Of a stretch of 58,037 bases of DNA, positions 33,212 through 42,102 are shown piece after piece. This DNA is from VBAS01 sp035318985. GTDB taxonomy: Bacteria; Bacteroidota; Bacteroidia; Chitinophagales; Chitinophagaceae. Position numbers and translations under genes: made by a program. Positions within the stretch are counted from its first letter, which is position 1; each line of letters starts with the position of its first letter. The stretch is from positions 1 through 58,037 of the forward strand of contig DATHDP010000113.1 in assembly GCA_035318985.1 (NCBI GenBank), read 5' to 3'. Under the pieces are notes generated by a model that did not search any database, was not told the origin of the DNA, and saw nothing but the letters and a program-made list of their open reading frames with translations.

Positions 33212-34696
33212 ATGAAAAATATAAATACAATTAAGGTCAATTTTAAAGGAGGTATTATTTCTCCTGGCGAGCTTTACAATATTTTAATTGCTGCCGCAAA
33301 ATCAGGATTGCTTTATGTGCGGTTTGGACTACGACAACAATTGTTACTTGATGTAGCCATTGTAGAGATGAAAAAAATAACGAATGATCTTGATATGCTG
33401 GGCATCAACTACGAAATAAATAAGGATGAATTCCCAAACATAGTAAGCTCTTATCCGGCTGAGGAAGTTTTTATTACCAATACATGGCTGAGCGAAAGTG
33501 TGTACAAGGATATATTTGACCTGATAGATCACCAGCCATGTTTGAAAATAAATATCAGTGATAGTGACCAGAGTTTTACTCCTTTACTTACCGGTAATAT
33601 CAATTGGGTTGCATCACCATCGTCTTCACATTTTTGGCATTTGTTTATTCGTTTTCCTAAAACAAACATTGTTTATGAATGGAAGGATATTGTTTATACC
33701 AATGATGTTGCAGCTTTTTCAAAACATATTGAAGAAGTCATTTTACAACATCCGGGAAAATTTTATGATAATAATTCTGCCAACGGCGATGAGTTATATG
33801 AAATGACGAGGGCAGCAAATTTCAATACAAAACCTGCCGATGGACCACTTGCATTGGCTCCATTCAAGCTTCCTTATTACGAGGGCCTCAATAGCTATAA
33901 TGATAAATACTGGCTGGGCATTTACAGGCGTGATGAATTGTTCAGTATAAAATTTTTAAAAGAGGTTTGCCAGCTTTGTCTTAAAACCAGGCTCGGGCAG
34001 TTGTGCTCCACGCCATGGAAAAGTATAATTATAAAAGGTATTGAAGAGGAGAACAGGAAAGACTGGAATTATCTATTGGATAAATTTCAGATCAATGTTC
34101 GTCATGCTGCGAATGAATTAAACTTCCAGGTGGATGATAATAGTATCGATGCATTAAAACTAAAACATCACCTGGTAAAATACCTGAATGACGATGATAC
34201 AAGAACCTTCGGTGTATGTATCGGGATAAAAACAAAAATGAAAAGCGAAGTATTTAGCAGCATTCTGGTACGACGAAAACCCTTGATCAGGATCGGCAAA
34301 TTCAGATTTTTATATCTATATGATATTTTATGTGCTAAAGACTTTAATCCTAATGAACGTACTGGTTATGCTTATAGTAAAGACAATCCGAAATTTTTGT
34401 TGGCCGAGCAATTGCGGCGTGCTATTCTCTCTTATTATAAATATCATGCCGATAAGAAAGAAGAAGAGGTTATCATTCAGGGGATAAAAATAATTATACC
34501 ATTAGAGAAAGAAGGAGATATTGTTTATCAATGTAAAAACTGCCTGACAGTTTATGATGAGCAAGTTGGTGAACCAGAAAATGGAATTGATCCCGGGACA
34601 CTATTTACGGAGTTGCCTAATACTTATTGTTGCTTTGTTTGTGATGCGACAAAAGAGAATTTTGTCGCCGTGAAAAAAGAAGCAATTGGATTATAA
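33212..34696 (+). CDS. nitrite/sulfite reductase-like protein with C-terminal rubredoxin
   Basis: 494 aa, no signal peptide. The N-terminal ~70 residues (FKGGIISPGELYNILIAAAK, GLLYVRFGLRQQLLLDV) and ~230-300 (YWLGIYRRDELFSIKFLKEV, RLGQLCSTPWKSIIIKGI) look like the two ferredoxin-like half domains of nitrite/sulfite reductases. The canonical siroheme/4Fe-4S cysteine set is not visible. The C-terminus is a rubredoxin: C441-x-x-C444 (YQCKNCLTVYDEQVGEP) and C474-x-x-C477, iron ligands intact. This suggests a cytosolic electron-transfer enzyme of unknown substrate. Confidence 0.82.
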   Translation: MKNINTIKVNFKGGIISPGELYNILIAAAKSGLLYVRFGLRQQLLLDVAIVEMKKITNDLDMLGINYEINKDEFPNIVSSYPAEEVFITNTWLSESVYKDIFDLIDHQPCLKINISDSDQSFTPLLTGNINWVASPSSSHFWHLFIRFPKTNIVYEWKDIVYTNDVAAFSKHIEEVILQHPGKFYDNNSANGDELYEMTRAANFNTKPADGPLALAPFKLPYYEGLNSYNDKYWLGIYRRDELFSIKFLKEVCQLCLKTRLGQLCSTPWKSIIIKGIEEENRKDWNYLLDKFQINVRHAANELNFQVDDNSIDALKLKHHLVKYLNDDDTRTFGVCIGIKTKMKSEVFSSILVRRKPLIRIGKFRFLYLYDILCAKDFNPNERTGYAYSKDNPKFLLAEQLRRAILSYYKYHADKKEEEVIIQGIKIIIPLEKEGDIVYQCKNCLTVYDEQVGEPENGIDPGTLFTELPNTYCCFVCDATKENFVAVKKEAIGL

Positions 34697-34732
34697 GACG
34701 TTCAAATCAGCATGTGTCCCAGCACAATTTTT

Positions 34733-35026
34733 TTAAGACTGATGATGTGTTTTTGAATCTGTATGACCGAGACTTTTTCCCGGTGCAACCACATCTCGGA
34801 CTAATTGTTTTAATTCTTTTATTTCAGGGAAGCCGCCAAATTCTTTGCGATCAAATATCTTTTTACCATTAACGCTTATATGAAAATTTCCATTTATATC
34901 GCTTGGCTTAAGAGAAACTGAATCTAATTCATTTTCAAAAGTGGTGAGAAACTCCTGCGCCATGTAAGCGGCCCGCAATAACCAATGACATTTGGGGCAG
35001 TATTCGATCGTAACAGATGGTTTCAT
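34733..35026 (-). CDS. SelT/SelW/SelH-family thioredoxin-like protein
   Basis: 97 aa. C10-x-x-C13 redox motif in VTIEYCPKCHWLLRAAYMAQ, then VSVN-like FHISVNGKKIFDRKEFGGFP and ELKQLVRDVVAPGKSLGH, the pattern of the Rdx (selenoprotein W-like) family with Cys in place of Sec. Probably a thiol oxidoreductase. It converges with the rubredoxin protein gene. Confidence 0.92.
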   Translation of the reverse strand: MKPSVTIEYCPKCHWLLRAAYMAQEFLTTFENELDSVSLKPSDINGNFHISVNGKKIFDRKEFGGFPEIKELKQLVRDVVAPGKSLGHTDSKTHHQS

Positions 35027-35114
35027 GTTTTATAAGTTATCTGTTGTAAAATTAGAGCTTATTGAATGCTTATAGAAAATAAAAAAGGCAATCATTAGAT
35101 TGCCTTTAGCTCTG

Positions 35115-35198
35115 TGCCCGAGACTGGAATCGAACCAGCACATCCTTGCGAACGGCAGATTTTGAGTCTGCTGCGTCTACCAATTCCGCCACCCGGGC
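35115..35198 (-). tRNA. tRNA-Leu (CAA)
   Basis: On the minus strand GCCCGGGTGGCGGAATTGGT begins the acceptor and D arm, the anticodon loop CTCAAAA within GCAGA/TCTGC gives anticodon CAA, the variable arm CGTTCGCAAGGATG is long as expected for Leu, and GGTTCGATTCC is the T arm. The acceptor stem pairs GCCCGGG with CTCGGGC (one G-U). CCA is not encoded. Confidence 0.96.
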
Positions 35199-35212
35199 AG
35201 GGGGCTGCAATA

Positions 35213-35725
35213 TTACGACATCCCGTTTAATTGCTGCTGAATGCGATGGAGATATTTTTTCTTGTAATAATATTCTTTTACTTGCAGCAGTTCTTCTTCG
35301 GTAGTAACACCGTCCTGATAATGCTCCACAGTTTCTTTAACAGGCCCATAAATATCTGATTGCAAATTATTGATCGCTGATTGCAAATTTAGTTTTAATT
35401 CAGGGTCATCTTCGGCATCCATTAATTTTTCGTTTATTTCTAACACTTCCATCAAAAAATCGGGAGGTAATTGATACTTTTCCTCTTCTTCAAGCAACCC
35501 TTTTAACTGTAAAACATATTTTATTGTTTCATCGGGGTTTTGAAAGACCTTGAATGCTTTATTCAGATTGGCCGTTATTTCCAATGCCTTATTTTGTTCT
35601 GATGGCGTAGTATTGGCATAAAAATCAGGATGAAATTTTCTGCTTAGCTCAAAAAATTTTTTTGGTAACTCGGTTTTGTCGACTTTCAACTGTACAGGGA
35701 TACCAAATATTTCAAAGTAGTTCAT
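35213..35725 (-). CDS. hscB: Fe-S cluster co-chaperone HscB
   Basis: 170 aa, the usual size. N-terminal J domain with HPD at 32-34 (SRKFHPDFYANTTPSEQNKA) and the C-terminal three-helix bundle that binds the IscU scaffold (PPDFLMEVLEINEKLMDAED). It delivers IscU-type scaffold to an Hsp70 (HscA) for cluster transfer. The rest of the isc cluster is not here. Confidence 0.93.
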   Translation of the reverse strand: MNYFEIFGIPVQLKVDKTELPKKFFELSRKFHPDFYANTTPSEQNKALEITANLNKAFKVFQNPDETIKYVLQLKGLLEEEEKYQLPPDFLMEVLEINEKLMDAEDDPELKLNLQSAINNLQSDIYGPVKETVEHYQDGVTTEEELLQVKEYYYKKKYLHRIQQQLNGMS

Positions 35726-35910
35726 AATTTGTCTAATAGTATTACAGGAATCTGAACGGAGCGTCGCAAAGGACGATCAATCAAGGCGCTGTCGCTGGTA
35801 CAATAATAATTAAATTCGTGACCAGTTATATAAAATCTGATATTCAGGTGATTTCTAAAGAGCTCTTGGAGCAAATTTAGTTTCTTCGGATTTAAATAAA
35901 TGAATTAAGT

Positions 35911-36477
35911 ATGGATAATGGCAGCGAGGTAAATGGTGAAAGGATAAATAATGTGAAACGGATCGTCCGTTACAGCGTAACGGTAGTTGCCAGTGTGTTG
36001 CTGATCGTTGTTTGTATTGTGGTGTATAATTTTTACCAATTATCTTCCGACGGGCTTTTTGCCGAGAATTATACTGCTTATGAATTGACAACTACCGTTA
36101 GCGGGAATGATAGTACTGGATCAAAAATTGAGAAAGCCTATCGGGAAAAGAATTATGCGGAAGTGATAAAGCTGAATGCTACTTCCGTTCTATCTGTAAA
36201 AGATATTTTCCTGACTGCTATGTCTTTTTTGGAAACAAATGATCCTTCCAGGGCAATTAGTAATTTCCAGGTCGTAATAGCTGATGTGAAAGACGATAAA
36301 AATTCTGCATTGAAAGATGCGACCGAGTATTATATGGCGCTGGCTTATCTTAAGAATAATGATTATGACCAGGCGATCGAGATAATGAGTACAATACATG
36401 ATAACTCGTCGCATTTATATTCAAAAAAATTTAGCCGTAAGTATATCAACAAGATAAAACGGTTGAAATGGAGATAA
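35911..36477 (+). CDS. membrane-anchored TPR-like protein
   Basis: 188 aa. A single membrane anchor at about residues 22-43 is followed by a periplasmic region with TPR-like helix pairs (KIEKAYREKNYAEVIKLNAT, YYMALAYLKNNDYDQAIEIM). Function unknown, probably protein-protein binding. Its end converges with the minus-strand secreted protein. Confidence 0.82.
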   Translation: MDNGSEVNGERINNVKRIVRYSVTVVASVLLIVVCIVVYNFYQLSSDGLFAENYTAYELTTTVSGNDSTGSKIEKAYREKNYAEVIKLNATSVLSVKDIFLTAMSFLETNDPSRAISNFQVVIADVKDDKNSALKDATEYYMALAYLKNNDYDQAIEIMSTIHDNSSHLYSKKFSRKYINKIKRLKWR

Positions 36478-36505
36478 ATTTATTAAGCAGAGCTAAAATA
36501 AAAAA

Positions 36506-36526
36506 GCCCGCCATATTTTGGCGGAC
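36506..36526 (-). terminator. intrinsic terminator of the secreted protein gene at 36554
   Basis: On the minus strand GTCCGCCA/TGGCGGGC with loop AAATA and a TTTTTTATTTT run, 27 bp after the stop codon. The plus-strand gene ends at 36477, so it may also stop that transcript, although the plus-strand T-run is weak. Confidence 0.85.
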
Positions 36527-36553
36527 TTCCTATTTAGTGAAAAGGCAGAGTAA

Positions 36554-37618
36554 CTATTTAACCGGAGGTTGAAAACTGGAAATAACAACCGGGAAATGTC
36601 TTGTGGATGCATTGTTCTTTTTTAATTGTTCATCCAGGCTTTCGGCAACGGCCCGCAGATTTCTTCCATCGCTTTCATCATAATCATTCATGGCTAACGC
36701 ATCAGCTTCACGCATTGCTGCTGTCGGATCGTCGAGGTATAAATATATTTTGGCAAGGTTGAAATAACTGGCATAGCGAAGTTTTCTTGCTTCTTTATCA
36801 GAACCAGAATAAAGAGTTTTTACTTTGTCGTAATAAGCAATGACTGGTTGCAACTTTTCTTTCACTTTATCAAGTGGTTCATCAGGGCTCATTAATACAA
36901 TGGCATTTTTAAAATTATTCCAGGCTTTTTGTTGTTCGCTGTATTCAGGATGCTTCTTATTATTCAATACCCAAAAAATATCACTTACTTTTTGAATTGA
37001 ATAACCATAGGTTTGGTTTAAATAACTATTCAAATTACTCACGGCGCCATTCACTAATTGTTTAGCAAGGTTCGTCCTGGTCTCTAAAGCTTTATTGTTG
37101 AAATTATTGGCAGCATCCACCGGGTTTGAAAATTCCGGCGTCTTGTACGTCCTTTTATTTTCTCTGTCAAACAAAATATAATTACTCGTCACTGTACTTC
37201 CTCTGTAATCATAAATGGTGGCTCTTGCGCTAAACGAATAGGTCATCTCTGTTGAAAAGAATGATTTAGTTATCTCAACATTATTTTTGTCTTTAGTTAC
37301 CTGGACTCTTTCCTTGGTTTCCGTTTTCTCAATTACAATATCATCAAGTATGGCAAGAATTGTGATATGGCCAGTACCAGCTACTTTTTTTAATCCTTCA
37401 ATATTGATCATGTTTTCGAGATTGCCTGCCGTATAGCCCAATCCTAATGACGGGGATGCTTCAATACGAACATTATAAGTTTTGTATTCAATCGGCAAAG
37501 GCTCATTAGGAAAATCGCGGTATGACGCCGTAAAGTTGAATCGATCAAGATCGACGCGTTGGGCAAATGCAGACGCAAAAAGTAATGAAGTACAAAGAAT
37601 AAGTATAGGTTTTTTCAT
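36554..37618 (-). CDS. exported protein with C-terminal TPR-like region
   Basis: 354 aa with a signal peptide (to about 19, SAFAQ). The N-terminal 170 residues are beta-rich (VRIEASPSLGLGYTAGNLEN, YSFSARATIYDYRGSTVTSN). The C-terminal part is helical with TPR-like periods (ASYFNLAKIYLYLDDPTAAM). No named family. Likely periplasmic. Confidence 0.8.
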   Translation of the reverse strand: MKKPILILCTSLLFASAFAQRVDLDRFNFTASYRDFPNEPLPIEYKTYNVRIEASPSLGLGYTAGNLENMINIEGLKKVAGTGHITILAILDDIVIEKTETKERVQVTKDKNNVEITKSFFSTEMTYSFSARATIYDYRGSTVTSNYILFDRENKRTYKTPEFSNPVDAANNFNNKALETRTNLAKQLVNGAVSNLNSYLNQTYGYSIQKVSDIFWVLNNKKHPEYSEQQKAWNNFKNAIVLMSPDEPLDKVKEKLQPVIAYYDKVKTLYSGSDKEARKLRYASYFNLAKIYLYLDDPTAAMREADALAMNDYDESDGRNLRAVAESLDEQLKKNNASTRHFPVVISSFQPPVK

Positions 37619-37880
37619 GAAAATTGGATTTTGACTCAGTAATTAACGTGCTTACTAGGCAAAAATTGTTCATTTTTCTGCCCTTTTAAATATACCCTGG
37701 TCAGAAAGCTTAGAACTTCTGGTATCTATCCACGCAAGCATCGTCTTTATTCGTTTCTGCAGCATTATTCGCTGCTTTTTTCTGTAACAAGGTAAAGTCG
37801 TACAACCCCGGCTACTTATTCTTCGTGTTCTTACCGGCACTAAATTGATACGGGGATCGTTTAATAATAAATGAAGATTT

Positions 37881-38273
37881 ATGATCATGAATGCTGTTTC
37901 AGAAGTTGAAAAAATCATCCAGGATTATATTGAGCAGAAACAAAAATCGCATTATTATCATAAGAGAAAGAATGATGCGGAAAAAGAATATAATAAACTG
38001 CTTGTTAGTTATGGGGGAGAAGAAAAGAATTTTTCATTAGAAGAGGCAAACAAAATTTATAGGGCATTCAAAGAAATGCAGGTAAACGAAGAACATTTAA
38101 AAGATGCTGAAGATAAATTCAATGAAGCCGATGAAAAGCTGAAAGAGCTAGGTAGCATTCTTTTCCATGCATCAATAACGGCTGATATAATGATCCCGCC
38201 AATAAATGGAGAAGGTATTGTCTCAAAACAAGTAACTGTGAGTTTTCCGAATGGGCAGGCATTAATTATTTAA
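37881..38273 (+). CDS. coiled-coil protein, hypothetical
   Basis: 130 aa (a second ATG two codons in may be the start). Residues ~5-90 form a charged helix with coiled-coil character (EKIIQDYIEQKQKSHYYHKR, VNEEHLKDAEDKFNEADEKL). The end (IMIPPINGEGIVSKQVTVSF) is a short beta-like tail. No family recognised. The 262 bp before it hold no convincing gene. Confidence 0.68.
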   Translation: MIMNAVSEVEKIIQDYIEQKQKSHYYHKRKNDAEKEYNKLLVSYGGEEKNFSLEEANKIYRAFKEMQVNEEHLKDAEDKFNEADEKLKELGSILFHASITADIMIPPINGEGIVSKQVTVSFPNGQALII

Positions 38274-38281
38274 AATAAAAA

Positions 38282-38302
38282 ACCGGATCGTTAAGACCCG
38301 GT
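38282..38302 (-). terminator. orphan intrinsic terminator on the minus strand
   Basis: ACCGGATC (38282-38289) pairs with GACCCGGT (38295-38302) with one G-U; on the minus strand the stem is followed by TTTTTTATTTT. No intact minus-strand gene precedes it, only the T9SS relic at 38325-38411. Confidence 0.8.
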
Positions 38303-38324
38303 CACAAAAACAGAAAACGAAATA

Positions 38325-38411
38325 TTATTGAACTACCAATTTATTTGTAAACGAAACAGTATTATTCACGCCATTTATTTTTAATAAATAATTTCCATCT
38401 TCAGGCTTGCT
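38325..38411 (-). pseudogene. relic of a T9SS C-terminal sorting domain
   Basis: The minus strand encodes KPEDGNYLLKINGVNNTVSF then TNKLVVQ and a stop, the usual last strands of a type A T9SS sorting domain (G-Y-L-L-K-I ... T-N-K-L-V-V-Q). An in-frame TGA lies just upstream and no ORF extends further; the space is taken by the alcohol dehydrogenase gene starting at 38434. So a larger secreted-protein gene was lost, leaving its 3' end and terminator. Confidence 0.78.
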
Positions 38412-38433
38412 TCAATAATTGTAAATTCACAAC

Positions 38434-39480
38434 ATGCAAGCACTCACATTTGGAGGGATAGAAAAGATCGTTTGCCAATCAGTTTCTGAACCGCAAATAT
38501 TGGAGCCAACAGATGCGATAGTTCAAATTACATTGTCAAGTATCTGTGGTTCTGATCTTCATGTATATCATGGCAGAGAAACAGGAATCGATGAAGGCAC
38601 AGTGATGGGACATGAGTTTGTTGGAACAGTTATAGAAACTGGAAATGCTATAAAGAAATTTTATAAAGAATCAAGAGTGCTAAGTCCTTTTACAACTTCA
38701 TGCGGTGCATGTTTTTATTGCCGCATTGGATTGACATGTCGTTGTGAAAAAGGAAATCTTTTTGGTTGGGTACAAAGTGGTCATGGTCTGCATGGGGCGC
38801 AGGCACAATATATCCGTGTGCCAATGGCCGATACTACACTTGTTTCATTAAGTAATGATTTAAGCGAGGAAAAAGGGTTGCTGCTCGGTGATATTTTTTC
38901 CACCGGTTATTTCTGTGCTGAAAATGCTGGGATAAATAATAAAGGAACTTATGTGATCATCGGTTGCGGCCCGGTGGGCTTAATGACGATCCTTGCAGCG
39001 AAAGACCTTGGTGCAGAAAACTTATTTGCTTTTGATCATTCTAACGAGCGGTTGGAAATGGCGAAAGAATTTGGTGCTACTCCAGTAAATCCATTGACCA
39101 CCGATGCGAGATCAACGATCAGGAATGCTACTAATGGTCGCGGGGCAGACGCTGTAATGGAAGTGGTGGGTAGTCCCGATGCACTTCGGATGGCAATTGA
39201 CTTATTAAGACCCGGCGGAGCTATTTCATCGGTCGGTGTTCATACGGCACAAAATTTTTCTTTTTCTCCGGGTGAAGCTTATGATAAAAATTTAGTGTAT
39301 AAGATCGGTCGATGCCCGGCACATTATTACGCTGAGAGATTATTGAGAGACCAGGTAATTCAACAATACCCTGCAGAAAAGATCATCACACATCATTTTA
39401 GTTTAACAGACGGAGCAAAGGCCTATGATGTATTTGACAAAAAAATAGATAATTGTATTAAAGCGGTGTTGCATCCATAG
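38434..39480 (+). CDS. zinc-dependent medium-chain alcohol dehydrogenase
   Basis: 348 aa. Oxidises an alcohol with NAD(P)+, substrate unknown. Catalytic zinc ligands C38 and H60-E61 (SSICGSDLHVYHG, GHEFVGTV) and the structural zinc cysteines C90, C93, C96, C104 are present. The nucleotide-binding loop is YVIIGCGPVGLMTILAAKDL. The ATG lies 22 bp from a T9SS relic, so the gene may have arrived by the rearrangement that removed the older gene. Confidence 0.93.
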   Translation: MQALTFGGIEKIVCQSVSEPQILEPTDAIVQITLSSICGSDLHVYHGRETGIDEGTVMGHEFVGTVIETGNAIKKFYKESRVLSPFTTSCGACFYCRIGLTCRCEKGNLFGWVQSGHGLHGAQAQYIRVPMADTTLVSLSNDLSEEKGLLLGDIFSTGYFCAENAGINNKGTYVIIGCGPVGLMTILAAKDLGAENLFAFDHSNERLEMAKEFGATPVNPLTTDARSTIRNATNGRGADAVMEVVGSPDALRMAIDLLRPGGAISSVGVHTAQNFSFSPGEAYDKNLVYKIGRCPAHYYAERLLRDQVIQQYPAEKIITHHFSLTDGAKAYDVFDKKIDNCIKAVLHP

Positions 39481-39523
39481 TCAATTTGTTTACGCCTATT
39501 AATCTTCGTTTTTATAAATGCGT

Positions 39524-39531
39524 TAATTTTG
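39524..39531 (+). promoter_or_regulatory. -7 promoter element
   Basis: TAATTTTG fits TAnnTTTG. A start site a few bases further would lie upstream of the ATG at 39565 but downstream of the ATG at 39529, favouring the later start. Confidence 0.5.
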
Positions 39532-39564
39532 CGATTTCAAATTTTGAACTGCAGATCTGTTATA

Positions 39565-40374
39565 ATGATGATACGCTACACGCTGATTATTGCATTTTTA
39601 TTTGTTTCATTTGCTGTTTCCGCTCAGCAAAAGATCACAGGCCTTGTTGAGGATGACGAAACCGGCTCACCTGTGTCTTATGCATCAGTAACCTCAGAAA
39701 AGGGTGGAGGAATTATGACCGATTCAGCAGGAAATTTTTCTTTTGTCATTCGTAAACAATCAAGACTTAACGATTCGATATTAGTGACTGCCACCGGATA
39801 TTCATCCAAAAAGGTAGCTATAAAGGACCTGGTGAGAAATAACACGATAAAACTCATTCAAAAGGATGGTATGCTTGAACAGGTAAAAGTATTTGCCTCC
39901 TTAAAAGGTGATTACAGGAAGTTTGGCTATTACAGGGAATGGAAAGTAAAGAATGAAGGTGGTGAGATAGGGTACATTTTTGATCTTCCTAAAAATAAAA
40001 TACAGGTTGGAAAGGTGCAGGTTAAGATCAATCATAATTATGATACCTGCTGGCTTAAGCTGCATTTGCGTGATGCTGCAGTAAGCAGTTCAAGTTTGCC
40101 AGAGAATGAGATACTAACAAAAGAAGTCATATTACCTACAACAATAAAATATGGTCTTGTTGAATTTGATCTGAATTGGGAAGAAGTCAAAATCCCGACA
40201 AAAAGGATGTATGTAGGCTTTGAACTTTTACATTGCGGTTGTTCCCAATCAACTGCCCCTTCATTCTTTTTTATGGGAAATGAAGAGGGATTTAATTTTT
40301 ATAAAGAATCTGAAGAATCTACGTGGCAACGCGGAGGGGAGTACACTATTTATGTTCGTATGATGATGAAATAG
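39565..40374 (+). CDS. secreted CarboxypepD_reg-like domain protein
   Basis: 269 aa from the ATG at 39565, which begins a clean signal peptide (MMIRYTLIIAFLFVSFAVSA). An earlier ATG at 39529 falls on the promoter element. Residues ~22-95 are a carboxypeptidase-regulatory-like beta sandwich (KITGLVEDDETGSPVSYASV, DSAGNFSFVI), as at the start of TonB-dependent proteins. The C-terminal part (EVKIPTKRMYVGFELLHCG) is a separate beta domain of unknown role. Confidence 0.85.
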   Translation: MMIRYTLIIAFLFVSFAVSAQQKITGLVEDDETGSPVSYASVTSEKGGGIMTDSAGNFSFVIRKQSRLNDSILVTATGYSSKKVAIKDLVRNNTIKLIQKDGMLEQVKVFASLKGDYRKFGYYREWKVKNEGGEIGYIFDLPKNKIQVGKVQVKINHNYDTCWLKLHLRDAAVSSSSLPENEILTKEVILPTTIKYGLVEFDLNWEEVKIPTKRMYVGFELLHCGCSQSTAPSFFFMGNEEGFNFYKESEESTWQRGGEYTIYVRMMMK

Positions 40375-40458
40375 ATCAATATTTCATCCACCCATCCATT
40401 TCGCTGTTAGCAAGACATCAAAATCCCCTAACTTTCGCCCCTTAAAAAAATAATTCAC

Positions 40459-42027
40459 ATGAGAAAATCATTTTTAGCTATCCTGTCTTTTGTTTTAAGC
40501 CTGCAATTTTTAAATGCGCAGGACGAAAAAGTGGATATGGATATGATGAGCAAGATCCGTAAAGAAGGTCTTGAAAATTCCAAAGTAATGGAGACCGCAA
40601 TGTACCTGACTGATATAAGTGGTCCGAGACTTACTGCATCTCCGGGTTATATGCGTGCCGCCACATGGGCAAAAAATAAATTAACTGAATGGGGTTTGTC
40701 AAATGCTAACCTTGAGCCATGGGGAGAGTTTGGCAAAGGTTGGGAACAAACTAAATGCTATGTAGCAATGACGGCTCCTTATTATATGCCACTAATTGCC
40801 ATGCCTCGTGCATGGACAGGCAGCACACCCGGAAAAAAAGGAATGAAAGGAGAAGTGGTTTTAATAAAAGCAAAAGATTCTGTTGAACTTTTGAAATACG
40901 CAGGAACATTAAAAGGAAAAATTGTTATAACATGGTCGTCTGCAAAACTTACTCCTTCTTTTACGGCAGATGGAAATCGTTTTGCTGATACTTCATTGGA
41001 AAAAATGGCCAGTGCAGAACTTCGTCAACCACAGCAGGGCGGTGGTGGTCGCAACCAGGGAAATAATACCAATGCGAATCAATTCATGTTGCAAAGAAGA
41101 ATGAACGAAATGATCAACAAGGAAAAACCTGCATTGGTTTTATCGATGACTGCAAACGGAAGTGATGGAACACTTTTCGTTAGCAGTGGCGGGCAATATG
41201 CAAAAGATGCGGAAGCTGCTCCTGCCAGTGTTGTACTTTCTTCTGATGACTATTTAAAGATCCAACGCCTGATCGAATCAGGGGTGCCGGTAACACTGGA
41301 TGTAGAAGTAAAAACAAAATTTTATACCGATGATTTCAAAGGGTATAATGTTGTTGCTGAAATTCCAGGTACTGATCCTTCATTGAAAGAAGAACTGGTA
41401 ATGCTTGGCGGACATCTTGATAGCTGGCATGCAGCTACAGGGGCAACGGATAATGCTGCAGGTTGCTCAGTAATGATGGAAGCTATTAGAATTTTAAAAG
41501 CAAGTGGTTTTCAGCCACGCCGTACTATCCGTATCGCATTATGGAGCGGAGAGGAGCAAGGGTTGTTTGGCAGCCGGAACTATGTAAAAAATCATTTTGC
41601 TGATACAGCTGCAACATCAGCAACGAGAAACAATGCAAAAGTTTCTGCTTATTATAACTTAGATAATGGAACAGGCAAGATCCGTGGTATTTATTTACAG
41701 GGAAATAAAGATGCAGGTCCAATTTTTTCTAAATGGCTTGAGCCATTCAAAGATCTTGGTGCTGGAACTGTTACTGTAAATAATACAGGCGGTACTGATC
41801 ATCTTTCTTTTGACGCGGTGGGTATTCCCGGATTTCAATTTATACAAGATCAGATCGAATACAATACAAGGACACATCACACAAATATGGATACTTACGA
41901 TCATCTTGTACCTGATGACCTGAAACAGGCTGCTACTATTGTTGCAGCATTTGTTTATAACACAGCACAAAGAGATCAGAAGATACCAAGAAAAGCACAG
42001 GGACAAACCCAGAACAGGGCATTTTAA
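40459..42027 (+). CDS. secreted M28-family metallopeptidase
   Basis: 522 aa with a signal peptide (to about 20). M28 aminopeptidase core: GGHLDSWHAATGATDNAAGC (metal ligands H and D), ALWSGEEQGLFGSRNYVKNH (catalytic EE) and GTDHLSFDAVGIPGFQFIQD, with the last ligand in HHTNMDTYDHL. A protease-associated-like insert with Gln/Gly/Asn-rich linker (QPQQGGGGRNQGNNTNANQF) lies near residue 190. Likely releases amino acids from peptides in the periplasm. A strong terminator follows. Confidence 0.92.
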   Translation: MRKSFLAILSFVLSLQFLNAQDEKVDMDMMSKIRKEGLENSKVMETAMYLTDISGPRLTASPGYMRAATWAKNKLTEWGLSNANLEPWGEFGKGWEQTKCYVAMTAPYYMPLIAMPRAWTGSTPGKKGMKGEVVLIKAKDSVELLKYAGTLKGKIVITWSSAKLTPSFTADGNRFADTSLEKMASAELRQPQQGGGGRNQGNNTNANQFMLQRRMNEMINKEKPALVLSMTANGSDGTLFVSSGGQYAKDAEAAPASVVLSSDDYLKIQRLIESGVPVTLDVEVKTKFYTDDFKGYNVVAEIPGTDPSLKEELVMLGGHLDSWHAATGATDNAAGCSVMMEAIRILKASGFQPRRTIRIALWSGEEQGLFGSRNYVKNHFADTAATSATRNNAKVSAYYNLDNGTGKIRGIYLQGNKDAGPIFSKWLEPFKDLGAGTVTVNNTGGTDHLSFDAVGIPGFQFIQDQIEYNTRTHHTNMDTYDHLVPDDLKQAATIVAAFVYNTAQRDQKIPRKAQGQTQNRAF

Positions 42028-42054
42028 TGATTTATAAATAAGTAATTAATTGAA

Positions 42055-42084
42055 GTGAGAAGTTGCCTTCTCACTTTTTTTATT
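42055..42084 (+). terminator. intrinsic terminator of the M28 peptidase gene
   Basis: GTGAGAAG (42055-42062), loop TTGC, CTTCTCAC (42067-42074), then TTTTTTTATTT. It lies 27 bp after the stop. Confidence 0.9.
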
Positions 42085-42102
42085 TCATTATTATTAAGAA
42101 TG

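Noticed and set aside
37670..37918. 82-aa minus-strand frame before the coiled-coil gene
   Set aside because: Overlaps the start of 37881-38273 and has no family features; I could not support it as a gene.
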